Below, piece by piece: positions 37,353 through 46,956 of a stretch of 64,000 bases of DNA. The first letter of the stretch is position 1, and every line of letters starts with the position of its first letter. Below the pieces are notes generated by a model that was given only the letters and a program-made list of their open reading frames with translations, was not told the origin of the DNA and did no database searches. The position numbers and the translations under genes were made by a program. This DNA is from Leptospira yanagawae serovar Saopaulo str. Sao Paulo = ATCC 700523 (lineage in GTDB: Bacteria; Spirochaetota; Leptospiria; Leptospirales; Leptospiraceae), in assembly GCF_000332475.2 (NCBI RefSeq), contig NZ_AOGX02000047.1, positions 1 to 64,000 of the forward strand. The letters are read 5' to 3'.

Positions 37353-38138
37353 ATGGAATTTGAAGCACTAAACCCAAATCTCTATGCACAAGTATTGGAT
37401 GAACTCGAAATCATCCCTTCCACCAAACCGTACCAAATTTTGTTTTATGGTTCGCGGGAACGTGGGGATTACCATACCGATTCCGACTTAAATTTTTACC
37501 TTGTGGCACACTCCACAGACCAAATGAAATCCCAATTCATTGATTCCATTTCAAAAGCCTTACAGAAATTAGAAGATGTGGCTCCGGTGAATATGATTGC
37601 CGGGGATGCTGATTCTTTGCGCCACCGATTGAAAATTTCGGAGCCTGGTTCCGTGCAACTCATGGAAGCTTCCTCTGTTTTTTTTGGAGAAGGCATTTTT
37701 GAAGACCTCAAAGCAGATTGGGACAGGTGGAAAGAACGTGAGATTCCGAAATCTGATCTCATCCAGTATTTAGAAAAACGAATTCGTTTTTTCAAACAAC
37801 AAGTCACTCGGAATGTGAAAGATGAAATCGCTCAATTAGAAAGAATCACAACCCTCACACTTCACATTTGGGCCTTACAAAATATCGAAGACCTCACTCA
37901 TATCGAACTTTTAAAAATGGACACCCCCGACCAATTGGTCCCCCTCTTCACAAATTTATACCGAAAGGAATTGGAAGCACCAATTTGGGAGCTCTTAGAG
38001 TTACAAACAAAAGTGAGACGACTCAAAGTGGACATACGTTGGAAACGAGACGTATCTCGTGAAGACATCCATGAAACCAAATACAAACTCATATCGTTAC
38101 GAAACGACGAAGAGTTTATGATGAACCTCTGGGCATAA
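37353..38138 (+). CDS. Nucleotidyltransferase-domain protein
   Basis: 261 residues. The N-terminal 100 residues are a minimal (MNT/kanamycin-type) nucleotidyltransferase: YGSRERGDYHTDSDLNFYLV gives the GS and DxD motifs, with a third acidic region at VNMIAGDAD. The C-terminal part is helical (LERITTLTLHIWALQNIE), HEPN-like in size but not proven. MNT-HEPN fusions can be toxin-antitoxin or housekeeping enzymes; no partner gene is seen. Confidence 0.7.
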   Translation: MEFEALNPNLYAQVLDELEIIPSTKPYQILFYGSRERGDYHTDSDLNFYLVAHSTDQMKSQFIDSISKALQKLEDVAPVNMIAGDADSLRHRLKISEPGSVQLMEASSVFFGEGIFEDLKADWDRWKEREIPKSDLIQYLEKRIRFFKQQVTRNVKDEIAQLERITTLTLHIWALQNIEDLTHIELLKMDTPDQLVPLFTNLYRKELEAPIWELLELQTKVRRLKVDIRWKRDVSREDIHETKYKLISLRNDEEFMMNLWA

Positions 38139-38202
38139 CTCAATCCCAAAATCAAATTGAGAAACTAAAAAATCCAGTTTGATCTTCTAAAACAAGATGA
38201 GC

Positions 38203-38730
38203 TCATTTCCCAAACTCAGATAAAAAGGATTCATACCCTCTTTCTTTCAGTTTGGATTTGGGGATAATCTCCATCGAAGCCGAATTCATACAATACCGTT
38301 TGCCAGTGGGTTTTGGTCCATCATCAAACACATGACCTAAATGAGAGTCCCCTATTTTTGACCTAACCTCTGTTCGGCTCATCCCATAGGAATGATCATC
38401 GATTTCCACTACATTCTCTTTCACCAAAGGTTTTGTAAAACTTGGCCAACCAGTTCCCGATTCAAACTTATCTTTGGAACTGAATAATGGTTCTTTCGAA
38501 ACAATATCCACATAAATCCCCTCTTCATGGTTGTCCCAATACTCATTTTGAAACGGAGGTTCCGTATCGTCTTCTTGTGTTACACGGTATTGGAGATCAG
38601 TGAGTTTTTTTCGTAATTCTGGATTATCTGTTTTTTTTGTTTTTTCCGTTGCACTTGGGGAACAACAAAAAGAAGCGAAAATAGACAAAATCATGACAGA
38701 AAGGAAAGAAACCACCAAAATTTGTTTCAT
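38203..38730 (-). CDS. msrB: Lipoprotein peptide-methionine (R)-S-oxide reductase
   Basis: 175 residues. Signal and lipobox end near FASFCCSPS, so it is exported and lipid-anchored. The MsrB domain follows: [26 protein letters not shown] and the catalytic Cys in RYCMNSAS (about Cys147). The zinc CxxC pairs of many MsrBs are absent. It would repair oxidised methionine in surface or periplasmic proteins. Confidence 0.92.
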   Translation of the reverse strand: MKQILVVSFLSVMILSIFASFCCSPSATEKTKKTDNPELRKKLTDLQYRVTQEDDTEPPFQNEYWDNHEEGIYVDIVSKEPLFSSKDKFESGTGWPSFTKPLVKENVVEIDDHSYGMSRTEVRSKIGDSHLGHVFDDGPKPTGKRYCMNSASMEIIPKSKLKERGYESFLSEFGK

Positions 38731-38798
38731 GAGCCTTAGACTTATTGGATTTGTTTTTTTACTTTCATTTATGTTAAAAATCCTTCGTCATAGAATCC

Positions 38799-40460
38799 AT
38801 GCAGATTGCTCCTTTTCCTAAAAACGAGGCCGCAAGACTTTCCGCTCTAAAAGGCTTGGAGATCCTCGATACTCCCGAAGAGGAAATGTTCGACGAAATC
38901 ACAAAACTTGCTTCCATGATCTGCAATGCTCCTATTTCTCTTGTGAGTCTCATTGATGAAACCAGGCAGTGGTTTAAATCCCACCATGGACTGAAAGCCA
39001 GAGAAACCCCACGTTCTCTCGCTTTTTGTTCGCATGCGATTTTGGGAGATGAGATGTTTGTGGTTCCCAATGCAAAAAATGACAACCGATTCAAAAACAA
39101 CCCACTTGTGAACGGAGACCCTCATGTGATTTTTTATGCAGGGATCCCACTTGCATTAGATGACCAAATCAAACTTGGTACCCTTTGTGTGATTGATAAC
39201 AAACCAAGAGAATTGAACGAAGAACAATTGCAGATGTTACGTTTACTTGGCAAACAAACCGTCCGTTTGCTCCAAATGCGGAAAGACCGAGACAAACTGG
39301 AAATTGAAAAAAAATCAGCAGAGAGAGCCACTGCAGCAAAAAGAGATTTTATAGCCGCAATCAGCCACGACATTCGCAATCCATTGAATTCTCTCCTTGG
39401 GATGTCGGAAATGATCAAAGACCAACCCATTCCTGAATTGGTTCATACCTATGTAGATCATATCCAAAATGCGGGTGAAGTGATTTTGAATTTGGTGAAT
39501 GATACCATTGAACTTTCTAGGTTAGAAGAAAATGCATCTGTCCTCAATAATGAATGGTTCCACTTGAGCCAATGTTTGGCGGTGTATCATAACTTTTTCA
39601 GACAAGAAACCAAACGTAAAAAAATCGAATTCCATTTAAAAAATGAAATTTCAGAATCTGTTTTTTTGTTAACCGATAGACGAAAACTTGAAAAAATCAT
39701 TTGGAACCTAACCACAAATGCAGTGAAGTTCACTCACCATGGTTCAGTATCTTGTCATGTGTATTTGGAAACAAAGGCTGATGAAAACGCAAATCTTATC
39801 ATCCAAATCAAGGACACAGGCCCTGGAATTTCCCCTGAGATCAAAGATCGACTATTCGAAAAATACAATGAGTTTGTTCCTGAAGGATGTGAAATTTCTG
39901 GATCGGGATTAGGCCTTTCTATCGTCAAACTCTCGCTAGATGAGCTAAATGGAGAGATTCAGGTTACTTCCCAATTAGGGGAAGGTAGTCTTTTCCAAGT
40001 GAAAATCCCCGTTGTTTGGAAACGAGAAGAGTCCACTCTGGCAGACACAAACGAAGGTTCCAAAAAAGAAACAGGCGTTCCTCCTTTCACCAATCGCAAA
40101 AAAATACTCATTGCTGATGACAATGAACTGAACCGAAAAGTGTTAAAAAACTATTTACGTGCCCTTCCTTTTGATATCATTGAAACCAGTAACGGGATCG
40201 AAACAGAAAGGATTCTCGGATCGGAACCCTTTGACATTGCCTTTCTCGACATCGAAATGCCTGGAAAACATGGAACCGAAATTGCAAAATCCCTAGTTAA
40301 AGAGAACGGTAAACCCATTCTCTTTGCATGCACGGGGCTTTGTATGCCAGAAGAAAAAGAACAAATTTTGCAATCGGGTTTCGAGTATTTTATGCCAAAA
40401 CCGTATTTAAAAGAAGAACTCTACTCCCATTTAACCGAAATCGCAAAAAAACACCCATAA
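38799..40460 (+). CDS. Hybrid sensor histidine kinase (GAF, HisKA, HATPase, receiver)
   Basis: 553 residues, soluble. GAF domain about 10-160 (ISLVSLIDETRQWFKSHHGL, LCVIDN), HisKA with phospho-acceptor His190 (AAISHDIRNPLN), HATPase with N box IIWNLTTNAVKFTHHG and G boxes DTGPGIS and GSGLGLSI, and a C-terminal receiver (KILIADDNELNRKVL) with Asp484 in FLDIEMPG. No output domain, so it must pass phosphate on or signal by interaction. No partner gene is adjacent. Confidence 0.93.
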   Translation: MQIAPFPKNEAARLSALKGLEILDTPEEEMFDEITKLASMICNAPISLVSLIDETRQWFKSHHGLKARETPRSLAFCSHAILGDEMFVVPNAKNDNRFKNNPLVNGDPHVIFYAGIPLALDDQIKLGTLCVIDNKPRELNEEQLQMLRLLGKQTVRLLQMRKDRDKLEIEKKSAERATAAKRDFIAAISHDIRNPLNSLLGMSEMIKDQPIPELVHTYVDHIQNAGEVILNLVNDTIELSRLEENASVLNNEWFHLSQCLAVYHNFFRQETKRKKIEFHLKNEISESVFLLTDRRKLEKIIWNLTTNAVKFTHHGSVSCHVYLETKADENANLIIQIKDTGPGISPEIKDRLFEKYNEFVPEGCEISGSGLGLSIVKLSLDELNGEIQVTSQLGEGSLFQVKIPVVWKREESTLADTNEGSKKETGVPPFTNRKKILIADDNELNRKVLKNYLRALPFDIIETSNGIETERILGSEPFDIAFLDIEMPGKHGTEIAKSLVKENGKPILFACTGLCMPEEKEQILQSGFEYFMPKPYLKEELYSHLTEIAKKHP

Positions 40461-40529
40461 AAGCACCGAAGGGTTTCTGTTATTTTTACCTTTCTTTTTT
40501 AGGCCGTTTTTTTATTGTATCCTATTTCC

Positions 40530-42104
40530 ATGACTAAGAATGACACCGAAGTTGGAAATGACTTCCAATCCTTCGGATTACGTCCTGAAATACTACAAGG
40601 AATCACTGAAGCAGGCTTCGAATCACCAAGCCCTATCCAAAAACAAGCGATTCCGCTCGTATTGGAAGGAAAAGATTTAATCGCACAAGCGCAGACCGGT
40701 ACCGGAAAAACTGCAGCTTACGGACTCCCCTGTTTGAACCGAATCAATGTGGAAGATGGCATGCAAGTGCTTGTCCTCACACCCACTCGGGAACTTGCAT
40801 TGCAAGTATCAGATGAATTGTACAAACTGGGAAAACATTTAGGAATCAAAACCACCACAATTTACGGTGGAAGTTCCTATTCTAAACAAATCACTCAAGT
40901 GGCAAAAGGTGCCCAAGTTGCTGTTGCAACTCCTGGCAGACTCCTAGACCTATTAAAGGGTAAGGAACTTAAAAATTTCAAACCATCCATGGTGATTTTA
41001 GACGAAGCAGATGAAATGCTTGATATGGGATTTATGGATGATATCGAATCCATCTTTAACTTACTTCCCACGAAACGCCAAACATTATTATTTTCTGCAA
41101 CAATGCCCGAACCAATTAAAAAATTGGCGAGTAAATACCAAACACACCCAGCTCATGTGAAGATTGCAGCAACGGAAAAATCTTCTAAGAACATCGAACA
41201 AGTGTACTACGTGATCGATGAAGCAGAACGTGAAATCGCTGTTGTACGAATTTTGGATTATGAAAACCCATACAAGGCTATCATCTTTACCAAAACCAAA
41301 AAAGAAGCTGATGATCTAAAAGCAACCCTTGGGTTCAAAGGATATCCGGTGGAGGCTCTTCACGGAGATCTAAACCAAAAACAAAGAGAACAAGTGTTAA
41401 AAAGCCTACATGATGGCCGAGTCAAAATCCTTGTGGCTACTGATGTTGCCGCACGTGGACTTGACGTAAAAGATTTGTCTCTTGTGATCAATTACCACCT
41501 TCCTTTTGATAGCGAAAGTTATACGCACCGAATTGGTCGTACTGGCCGTGCTGGTAAATCGGGAAAGGCTGTGACTCTTGTGACAACAAGAGAATCGAGA
41601 GCCCTACTTCGACTCAAAGGAACTTCTGGAACACAACTCACAATTGCGGCCCTCCCGACTAAAAAGGAAGTGTTGGCACGACGAGAAGAAGACTTTTTAA
41701 ACAAAGTTGTGGAATCAGAAATCCATGCAGATGCGGAAGAAGTATTGGAAAAGCTCTTGAAGTTAGACGACAAACGTTCTGTTGCATTGAAACTCCTTTC
41801 CAATATGCTCGATAAAACAAAAATCAGTGGGCCTGAAAAAATTGGAAAAACCCCAGCAGAATGGAGTGAAATGCCCCCTGGTGGTGGATCTGGTGGCAGA
41901 CGCCGTCGTGATGATGGTGGCGGATCAGGTGGTGGTCGCGGTGGTTACCGTGGCGGAAGAGGCGAACGCAGTGACCGTGGGGAACGAAAAGAACGTAGTG
42001 GCGAAAGTACTAGCCGACGTTCTAGCACCCCATCTTCTAAAAAAGAAGGTGGAGTGTATGTGAAAGCGGCTGGGAAAAAAACTCAGCGTTTTCGGAACAA
42101 GTAG
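40530..42104 (+). CDS. DEAD-box RNA helicase with Gly/Arg-rich tail
   Basis: 524 residues from ATG 40530 (an upstream TTG is less likely). Helicase motifs: Q motif, AQTGTGKT, PTRELA, DEAD in ILDEADEMLDMGF, SAT, and HRIGRTGRAG. A CsdA-like middle region is followed by a C-terminal tail rich in Gly and Arg (GGRRRRDDGGG, then GGYRGGRGERSDRGER). Such tails bind RNA. Probable roles are ribosome assembly and RNA decay in the cold. Its 3' end overlaps the convergent cfa gene by 22 bp. Confidence 0.93.
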   Translation: MTKNDTEVGNDFQSFGLRPEILQGITEAGFESPSPIQKQAIPLVLEGKDLIAQAQTGTGKTAAYGLPCLNRINVEDGMQVLVLTPTRELALQVSDELYKLGKHLGIKTTTIYGGSSYSKQITQVAKGAQVAVATPGRLLDLLKGKELKNFKPSMVILDEADEMLDMGFMDDIESIFNLLPTKRQTLLFSATMPEPIKKLASKYQTHPAHVKIAATEKSSKNIEQVYYVIDEAEREIAVVRILDYENPYKAIIFTKTKKEADDLKATLGFKGYPVEALHGDLNQKQREQVLKSLHDGRVKILVATDVAARGLDVKDLSLVINYHLPFDSESYTHRIGRTGRAGKSGKAVTLVTTRESRALLRLKGTSGTQLTIAALPTKKEVLARREEDFLNKVVESEIHADAEEVLEKLLKLDDKRSVALKLLSNMLDKTKISGPEKIGKTPAEWSEMPPGGGSGGRRRRDDGGGSGGGRGGYRGGRGERSDRGERKERSGESTSRRSSTPSSKKEGGVYVKAAGKKTQRFRNK

Positions 42105-43153
42105 TGGCTCACAAACCACTCTTCTCCGTTACGATAACCCCATAACTCAGCACAGGCGAGAAAGAAAACTTTCCAATACACAAACCATTTGGTTTTTTCT
42201 TTTTCGCCGTAAGTACTCGCAAGGATAGGCATAAGTTTATCCTTGTTTTCAATCATGTTTTCATACCAAGCTTCACTTGTCCTTGCATAATGGGTTCCAT
42301 TGACTACCCAGTGGTTTTCAATGAGAAAGTCTTTTTGGAAATACAAAAACAAATCATCGGAAGGCATCTGGCCACCCGTGAAAAAATACTTCGCCATCCA
42401 ATCCGTTTCATCAATCACTTCAAACGGGTATGCAAATTCTTTATGAGTGAAGATATGCACAAAGAATTTTCCATCAGCCACAAGGAACTTCGATAACTTT
42501 TCAAACAGTTTTTCGTAGTTTTTCATGTGTTCCAACATCTCTACAGACACGATGCGATCAAATTTGTCTTTCGTGGTAAAATCATTCATGTCCTTTGTGA
42601 TGATGGTGAGGTTTTTTAATCCCCTTTCCTTCGCACGTTTGTCGATGAATTCTTTTTGAGTGCGCGAATTGGAAACTCCAGTCACTTTGCATTTTGGAAA
42701 TTTTTCCGCAATGTAGAGAGAGATACTGCCCCAACCACAACCCAAGTCAAGAACGCGCATTCCATTTTTGATTTCTGCGCGTTCTACGGTGATCCGTAAC
42801 ATTTCTTCTTCCGATTCTGCAAACGTAGTATCAAGTGTTGGCCAATACCCTGATGAGTATTTCATCCTTGGTCCCATCACATAGGTGAAAAAATCACTGG
42901 GCACTTCGTAATGTTGTTCGTTTGCTGCATCGGTATGCACAGCAATCGGTGAATTCTTTAACGAGTTCACATAGTCCATTTTATGTTGGAGTTGGAGCGT
43001 CGCATTTTCTTTACGTTCTTGTTTGATGCGTAGGTCCAAAAGTTGGCGGATACGGAAACGAATGAGCCAATCAGGGAAAATATTTTTCTCTAAAAGTGAG
43101 TTGATACTAAAAGAAGAAGACTCTTCCTTTTTTTGAGAATCTGTGAAATTCAT
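42083..43153 (-). CDS. cfa: Cyclopropane-fatty-acyl-phospholipid synthase family methyltransferase
   Basis: 356 residues. SAM site VLDLGCGWGSISLYIAEKFP and the family features YSSGYW near 115 and VSVEMLEHM. It adds a methylene group from SAM to unsaturated acyl chains of membrane lipids. It is the last gene of a unit with an SDR and a DUF1295 protein, and overlaps the helicase 3' end on the opposite strand. Whether leptospires make cyclopropane or other methylated fatty acids cannot be told here. Confidence 0.88.
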   Translation of the reverse strand: MNFTDSQKKEESSSFSINSLLEKNIFPDWLIRFRIRQLLDLRIKQERKENATLQLQHKMDYVNSLKNSPIAVHTDAANEQHYEVPSDFFTYVMGPRMKYSSGYWPTLDTTFAESEEEMLRITVERAEIKNGMRVLDLGCGWGSISLYIAEKFPKCKVTGVSNSRTQKEFIDKRAKERGLKNLTIITKDMNDFTTKDKFDRIVSVEMLEHMKNYEKLFEKLSKFLVADGKFFVHIFTHKEFAYPFEVIDETDWMAKYFFTGGQMPSDDLFLYFQKDFLIENHWVVNGTHYARTSEAWYENMIENKDKLMPILASTYGEKEKTKWFVYWKVFFLACAELWGYRNGEEWFVSHYLFRKR

Positions 43154-43170
43154 GTTTTGTCCTTTTTAAT

Positions 43171-43989
43171 TTAATGTTTTGGAAACCAAGGGAAAAATGC
43201 ATTTGTGGTACGCATGTATTCTCGGAATAAATCACCTTTTGACTGGAGTGAATACTTTTCAGCAAAAGGGACACCGGATACAAATCGTAACAACACAAAC
43301 ATAAAAACAGGGGTGAAAAGAGAACCAACGGCAACTGGTGCCGAAAGAATGGGAATCACTCCGATTCCAAGCCAAATCACCCATTCAAAAAAGTAATTGG
43401 GATGCCTTGTGTATTTCCAAAGGCCAATATTGCACACCTTTCCTTTGTTTGTCGGGATCGATAAAAAATTGTGTAAATCCCGATCAGCTATGGTTTCACC
43501 CACCACTCCGAGCACAAATAAGGTCCAACCAATCCAAACCATAAGGGTTCCATTCGGACCAAAGAGTCCTGCATTCGGGAACAAATTCCATTGGGAAGCG
43601 AAGTAAAACGGGAAAGATAACAATAATGCAAGTGCCCCTTGCAATAGGAAAACATTGGTGAACATTTTGGAGTGCACTTTGTCACCATAGTCTTTACGAA
43701 ATCCAGCATAACGTTTGTCTTCTGGGTGATTGGTGCGAATGCGAGTCCAGTAAAGAAATCCAGACAATCGGATTGCCCAAACCCAAACCGGGATGAGGAC
43801 TGCTAATTTAGCAAACCAATTGCCTGTTCCAAAAAAGGAAAGCACAGTGGCAATACCTGCAATCACAAGCCCCCAACCCACATCAATCACGGCATAGTTG
43901 TCTCGGGATTTTCCCCAAAACCACATAAGGGTCATAAAACAAAAAGTAAAAATAACAGCCGTTAGATACGGAATAAATACGTTGTCCAA
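43171..43989 (-). CDS. DUF1295 membrane protein (steroid 5-alpha reductase-like)
   Basis: 272 residues with six or more membrane helices. Motif GLWKYTRHPNYFFEWVIWLG is the C-terminal NADPH-reductase signature shared with isoprenylcysteine methyltransferase and steroid reductase families. It lies 17 bp upstream of cfa and 34 bp downstream of an SDR, a gene set seen with lipid-modifying enzymes. The substrate is unknown. Confidence 0.87.
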   Translation of the reverse strand: MDNVFIPYLTAVIFTFCFMTLMWFWGKSRDNYAVIDVGWGLVIAGIATVLSFFGTGNWFAKLAVLIPVWVWAIRLSGFLYWTRIRTNHPEDKRYAGFRKDYGDKVHSKMFTNVFLLQGALALLLSFPFYFASQWNLFPNAGLFGPNGTLMVWIGWTLFVLGVVGETIADRDLHNFLSIPTNKGKVCNIGLWKYTRHPNYFFEWVIWLGIGVIPILSAPVAVGSLFTPVFMFVLLRFVSGVPFAEKYSLQSKGDLFREYMRTTNAFFPWFPKH

Positions 43990-44023
43990 GTGGGTTTTTC
44001 CTCTACCTTGGTTTAGACGGGGT

Positions 44024-44833
44024 TCAATGTGTTTTGAAGTCGTTGTAGAGTTTTTTATAGAGAATTTTTTCTAAAAACTTAGGAGAGAAAAATCGCATCC
44101 ATTCCAAAAACTTTCCACTCAAATTAAAGGTCACAAGCCTTGCTTCTTTGTCTTTCGCAACTTCCATGAGAACTTGTGCCACTTCCTTAGCCGACTTACG
44201 TTTGCCTTTGGCAGGAGCCTCGGCGAGAACCTTTCCATCCGCGGTTAGACCCGAAGTGCGTAAGGCTGTATCGGTATAAGGGACACAGACAAGTGATACC
44301 CCAATGCCTTCCAATAAACTTTCGATACGAAGTGACTCAAGAGCGGCATGAAGGGCTGACTTGGAAGCAGAATACGCAGCTCTCCCGGGAACTCCATACA
44401 AAGCAGAAACAGTTGATGTGGTCACAATGTTCCCTTTGGCTTTTAAAACAAGAGGAAGCAAACCTCGGATGAATTGGATGGGACCAAAAAAATTGGTAGC
44501 AAAGGTTTTTTGGTACACTTCCATCGTTAACGAATCAAAGCGGCCATGTGCTGTAATCCCAGCATTATTGAACAATACATCCACTCGGTCCACTCGTTTC
44601 ATCGTCCATTCGATGGCATCCTGTACAGAACTTGGATCCGAAAGGTCACAGGTGACCCGATGGAGCACACAGTCTTTGTGTTTTGTCTCAGGTTCTGCGA
44701 TATCACCCGCCCTTCGCGCCAAAAGGACCAATTGGCATGGATACATAACAAGCTCTTCCAGTAATGCTTTCCCAATCCCACTCGATGCACCAGTGATCAC
44801 TACGACACTATCGTTCCAAAATTCTTTTTTCAT
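44024..44833 (-). CDS. Short-chain dehydrogenase/reductase of the lipid gene set
   Basis: 269 residues from ATG 44831-44833 (MKKEFWND), which has AAAGGG before it; the open frame extends 72 codons upstream without homology. SDR features: VVVITGASSGIGKALL, NNAGITAHG, Ser in TTSTVSALYG, and YSASKSALHAA. It is divergent from the medium-chain dehydrogenase at 44926 and first in the unit with DUF1295 and cfa. Confidence 0.9.
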   Translation of the reverse strand: MKKEFWNDSVVVITGASSGIGKALLEELVMYPCQLVLLARRAGDIAEPETKHKDCVLHRVTCDLSDPSSVQDAIEWTMKRVDRVDVLFNNAGITAHGRFDSLTMEVYQKTFATNFFGPIQFIRGLLPLVLKAKGNIVTTSTVSALYGVPGRAAYSASKSALHAALESLRIESLLEGIGVSLVCVPYTDTALRTSGLTADGKVLAEAPAKGKRKSAKEVAQVLMEVAKDKEARLVTFNLSGKFLEWMRFFSPKFLEKILYKKLYNDFKTH

Positions 44834-44925
44834 ATTACCCTTTCCACTAGATTCCCACTCGACAAAGGAATCTGAAGGCAAAGGATCTGACGAGTGAATT
44901 TTCTTAGAAGGTGGATTGGAAATCA

Positions 44926-45948
44926 ATGAAGAATAAAGTATGGGAAATCCAAGGGAGTTTTGGAATCCAAAACCTAAAAGAAACAGAACGTGATGAATCG
45001 GAATCACTTGCACCAAAGGAAGTTCTTGTTCGCCTAACAGCGACTTCACTCAACTATCGGGATTATTTAATGGTAATTGGAACCTACAACCCAAGGCAAA
45101 AACTCCCCCTTGTTCCATGTTCCGATGGTGCCGGAGTTGTGGAAGCAGTAGGATCGGAAGTCACCCTTTGGAAAAAAGGAGACCGAGTCCTTCCGATTTT
45201 TGCCCAAAAATGGTTGGATGGTGCACCCAATATGGACAAACTCCGTTCCACACTTGGTGGACCAAATGACGGTTGTTTGGCGCAATATGGAAAATTCTCG
45301 GAAGAAGGACTTGTTGCCACACCAAGCCACTTAACAGACAAAGAAGCGGCTACACTTGGTTGTGCTGGTCTCACAGCTTACAATGCAGTTGTGAACTTTG
45401 GTGGGATCGAACCTGGTAGTGATGTACTTTGCCTTGGCACGGGAGGTGTTTCTTTATTTGCCTTACAATTTGCTAAAATGATGGGAGCTCGTGTCATCAT
45501 CACTTCTTCAAATGATGAAAAACTGGCGCGTGCCAAAACCTTAGGTGCCGACGAAACCATCAACTATACAACTAAATCCAATTGGGAACGAGATGTCAGA
45601 AAACATACAAAAATGGCGGGTGCCGATCTAATCATTGAAGTAGGAGGTGCTGGTACAATGCAAAAGTCCATGATGAGTGTAAAACCTTATGGAACCATTG
45701 CTCTCATTGGTGTGCTTGCAGGTGGTGAATCTAGCTTATCTCTTTACCCGATCCTCATGCAAGGTGTGAAAGTACAAGGAGTGATAGTGGGTAGCCGTGC
45801 CGATTTTGAAAAAATGAACCGCGCGATCGAACAAAATAAAATGAAACCAGTAGTGGACAAAGTGTTCGGTTGGGAAGAAGTGCCAGAAGCCTTAGAGTAT
45901 CTGCAAACCGGGAAACATTTTGGAAAAGTAGTGGTGAGTTGGGAGTGA
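44926..45948 (+). CDS. Zinc-less medium-chain dehydrogenase (quinone oxidoreductase-like)
   Basis: 340 residues from ATG 44926; an in-frame GTG lies five codons upstream. GroES-like N-terminal domain ([33 protein letters not shown]) and Rossmann domain ([20 protein letters not shown]). The catalytic zinc Cys/His set of alcohol dehydrogenases is incomplete, so a quinone- or enone-reducing role is more likely. NAD(P)H is the expected cofactor. Confidence 0.87.
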   Translation: MKNKVWEIQGSFGIQNLKETERDESESLAPKEVLVRLTATSLNYRDYLMVIGTYNPRQKLPLVPCSDGAGVVEAVGSEVTLWKKGDRVLPIFAQKWLDGAPNMDKLRSTLGGPNDGCLAQYGKFSEEGLVATPSHLTDKEAATLGCAGLTAYNAVVNFGGIEPGSDVLCLGTGGVSLFALQFAKMMGARVIITSSNDEKLARAKTLGADETINYTTKSNWERDVRKHTKMAGADLIIEVGGAGTMQKSMMSVKPYGTIALIGVLAGGESSLSLYPILMQGVKVQGVIVGSRADFEKMNRAIEQNKMKPVVDKVFGWEEVPEALEYLQTGKHFGKVVVSWE

Positions 45949-45991
45949 AATTGGAATCCAACTAAAAGATTCTAAACGGATCTTAGATGGA

Positions 45992-46654
45992 TCAACTCAT
46001 CTTTGAGGTTACCAAATGCAAATGGTAACCTTTCGATATTAAAAAATGATAGGCGAAATAAATTCCTTCTGGGATGAAAGTTTCGTTTTGAAATCCCAAT
46101 TTTGGATAGGCAATGATACGGTCCAGATCACCAACGATTTCGTTGATGATCATAAATAGGTCTATTTTAGAATGTGGTGCATCGAGCAAACTGTAGTCAG
46201 GTGATCCAATTTGGAAGATAGGTCCAGGCCATTGTTTTTCCAATGCCAATTTGATACGTAGGGTCATCGATGGTTTTTGGAGTGCGGTGATGGTATCGAA
46301 ATGTAAACCCATATTAGAAATTAATTTTTTTGTGAATTGGATATTTTCGCCCGTATGAGTCGAATGGGGTTCAATGATGACACTCTCTTTGGGTATCCCT
46401 AATTCAATTGCATGTTTCGCAAATGATTCTGCTTCTGAGTTTGGGAAAACATGTTTTGTGAAAAAATTGAGTCCACCAGAAAACAATACAAACTTTGTTT
46501 GATTTTTTTGGTACAATGAAACCGCATGTTCTGCCACTCGTAAATCGTGGCTACAAAGAACAAAAATTAAATCTGCTTTGCCAAGTCTGTCTTTTACACT
46601 TAGAAAATCCCAAATCTCTAAAGCATAACGGAAATCTTCATCAGGAATTTTCAT
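45992..46654 (-). CDS. YdcF/SanA-like DUF218 protein
   Basis: 220 residues without a membrane anchor. DUF218 pattern: ADLIFVLCSHDLRVAEHAV, FVLFSGGLN, SVIIEPHSTHTGENIQFTKK and TALQKPSMTLRI. YdcF-type proteins bind nucleotides such as SAM in one studied case, but no reaction is established. It is the final gene of a minus-strand run with the Trp-rich and DKNYY proteins. Confidence 0.8.
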   Translation of the reverse strand: MKIPDEDFRYALEIWDFLSVKDRLGKADLIFVLCSHDLRVAEHAVSLYQKNQTKFVLFSGGLNFFTKHVFPNSEAESFAKHAIELGIPKESVIIEPHSTHTGENIQFTKKLISNMGLHFDTITALQKPSMTLRIKLALEKQWPGPIFQIGSPDYSLLDAPHSKIDLFMIINEIVGDLDRIIAYPKLGFQNETFIPEGIYFAYHFLISKGYHLHLVTSKMS

Positions 46655-46706
46655 TTTTTGGTTCCGGTATAAGCGATTCTGAAGGCAAATGCCCTACTCT
46701 TCATCA

Positions 46707-46946
46707 CTACTTCCAACCTGGTAACCATTGGGAATTATCTTTCAAATTTTCCCAAGGAATCATTTTTGACTTCTTCGTGAGGATGGCTTCGATTGTCACT
46801 TGATCAAGCTTATCCGTTGACCCTTGATGCCAATGGACTTTGGTCACGATAAAATGTTTTTCTCTTTCCAAAACGTTTACCGAGGTCCATTTTGAGAGTA
46901 ATAGTTTTTTCGGATTGATTTTATTTTGCAAAGGGGAAGGTTTCAT
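46707..46946 (-). CDS. Small Trp-rich protein, TIGR02450-like
   Basis: 79 residues. The pattern NPKKLLLSKWTSVNVLEREK, HFIVTKVHW, TIEAILTKKSKMIPWENLKD and NSQWLPGWK matches the small conserved Trp-rich family TIGR02450, recalled from its conserved Trp and LKD positions. No function is known. It lies 10 bp after the DKNYY gene. Confidence 0.75.
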   Translation of the reverse strand: MKPSPLQNKINPKKLLLSKWTSVNVLEREKHFIVTKVHWHQGSTDKLDQVTIEAILTKKSKMIPWENLKDNSQWLPGWK

Positions 46947-46956
46947 TTTCCATTTA

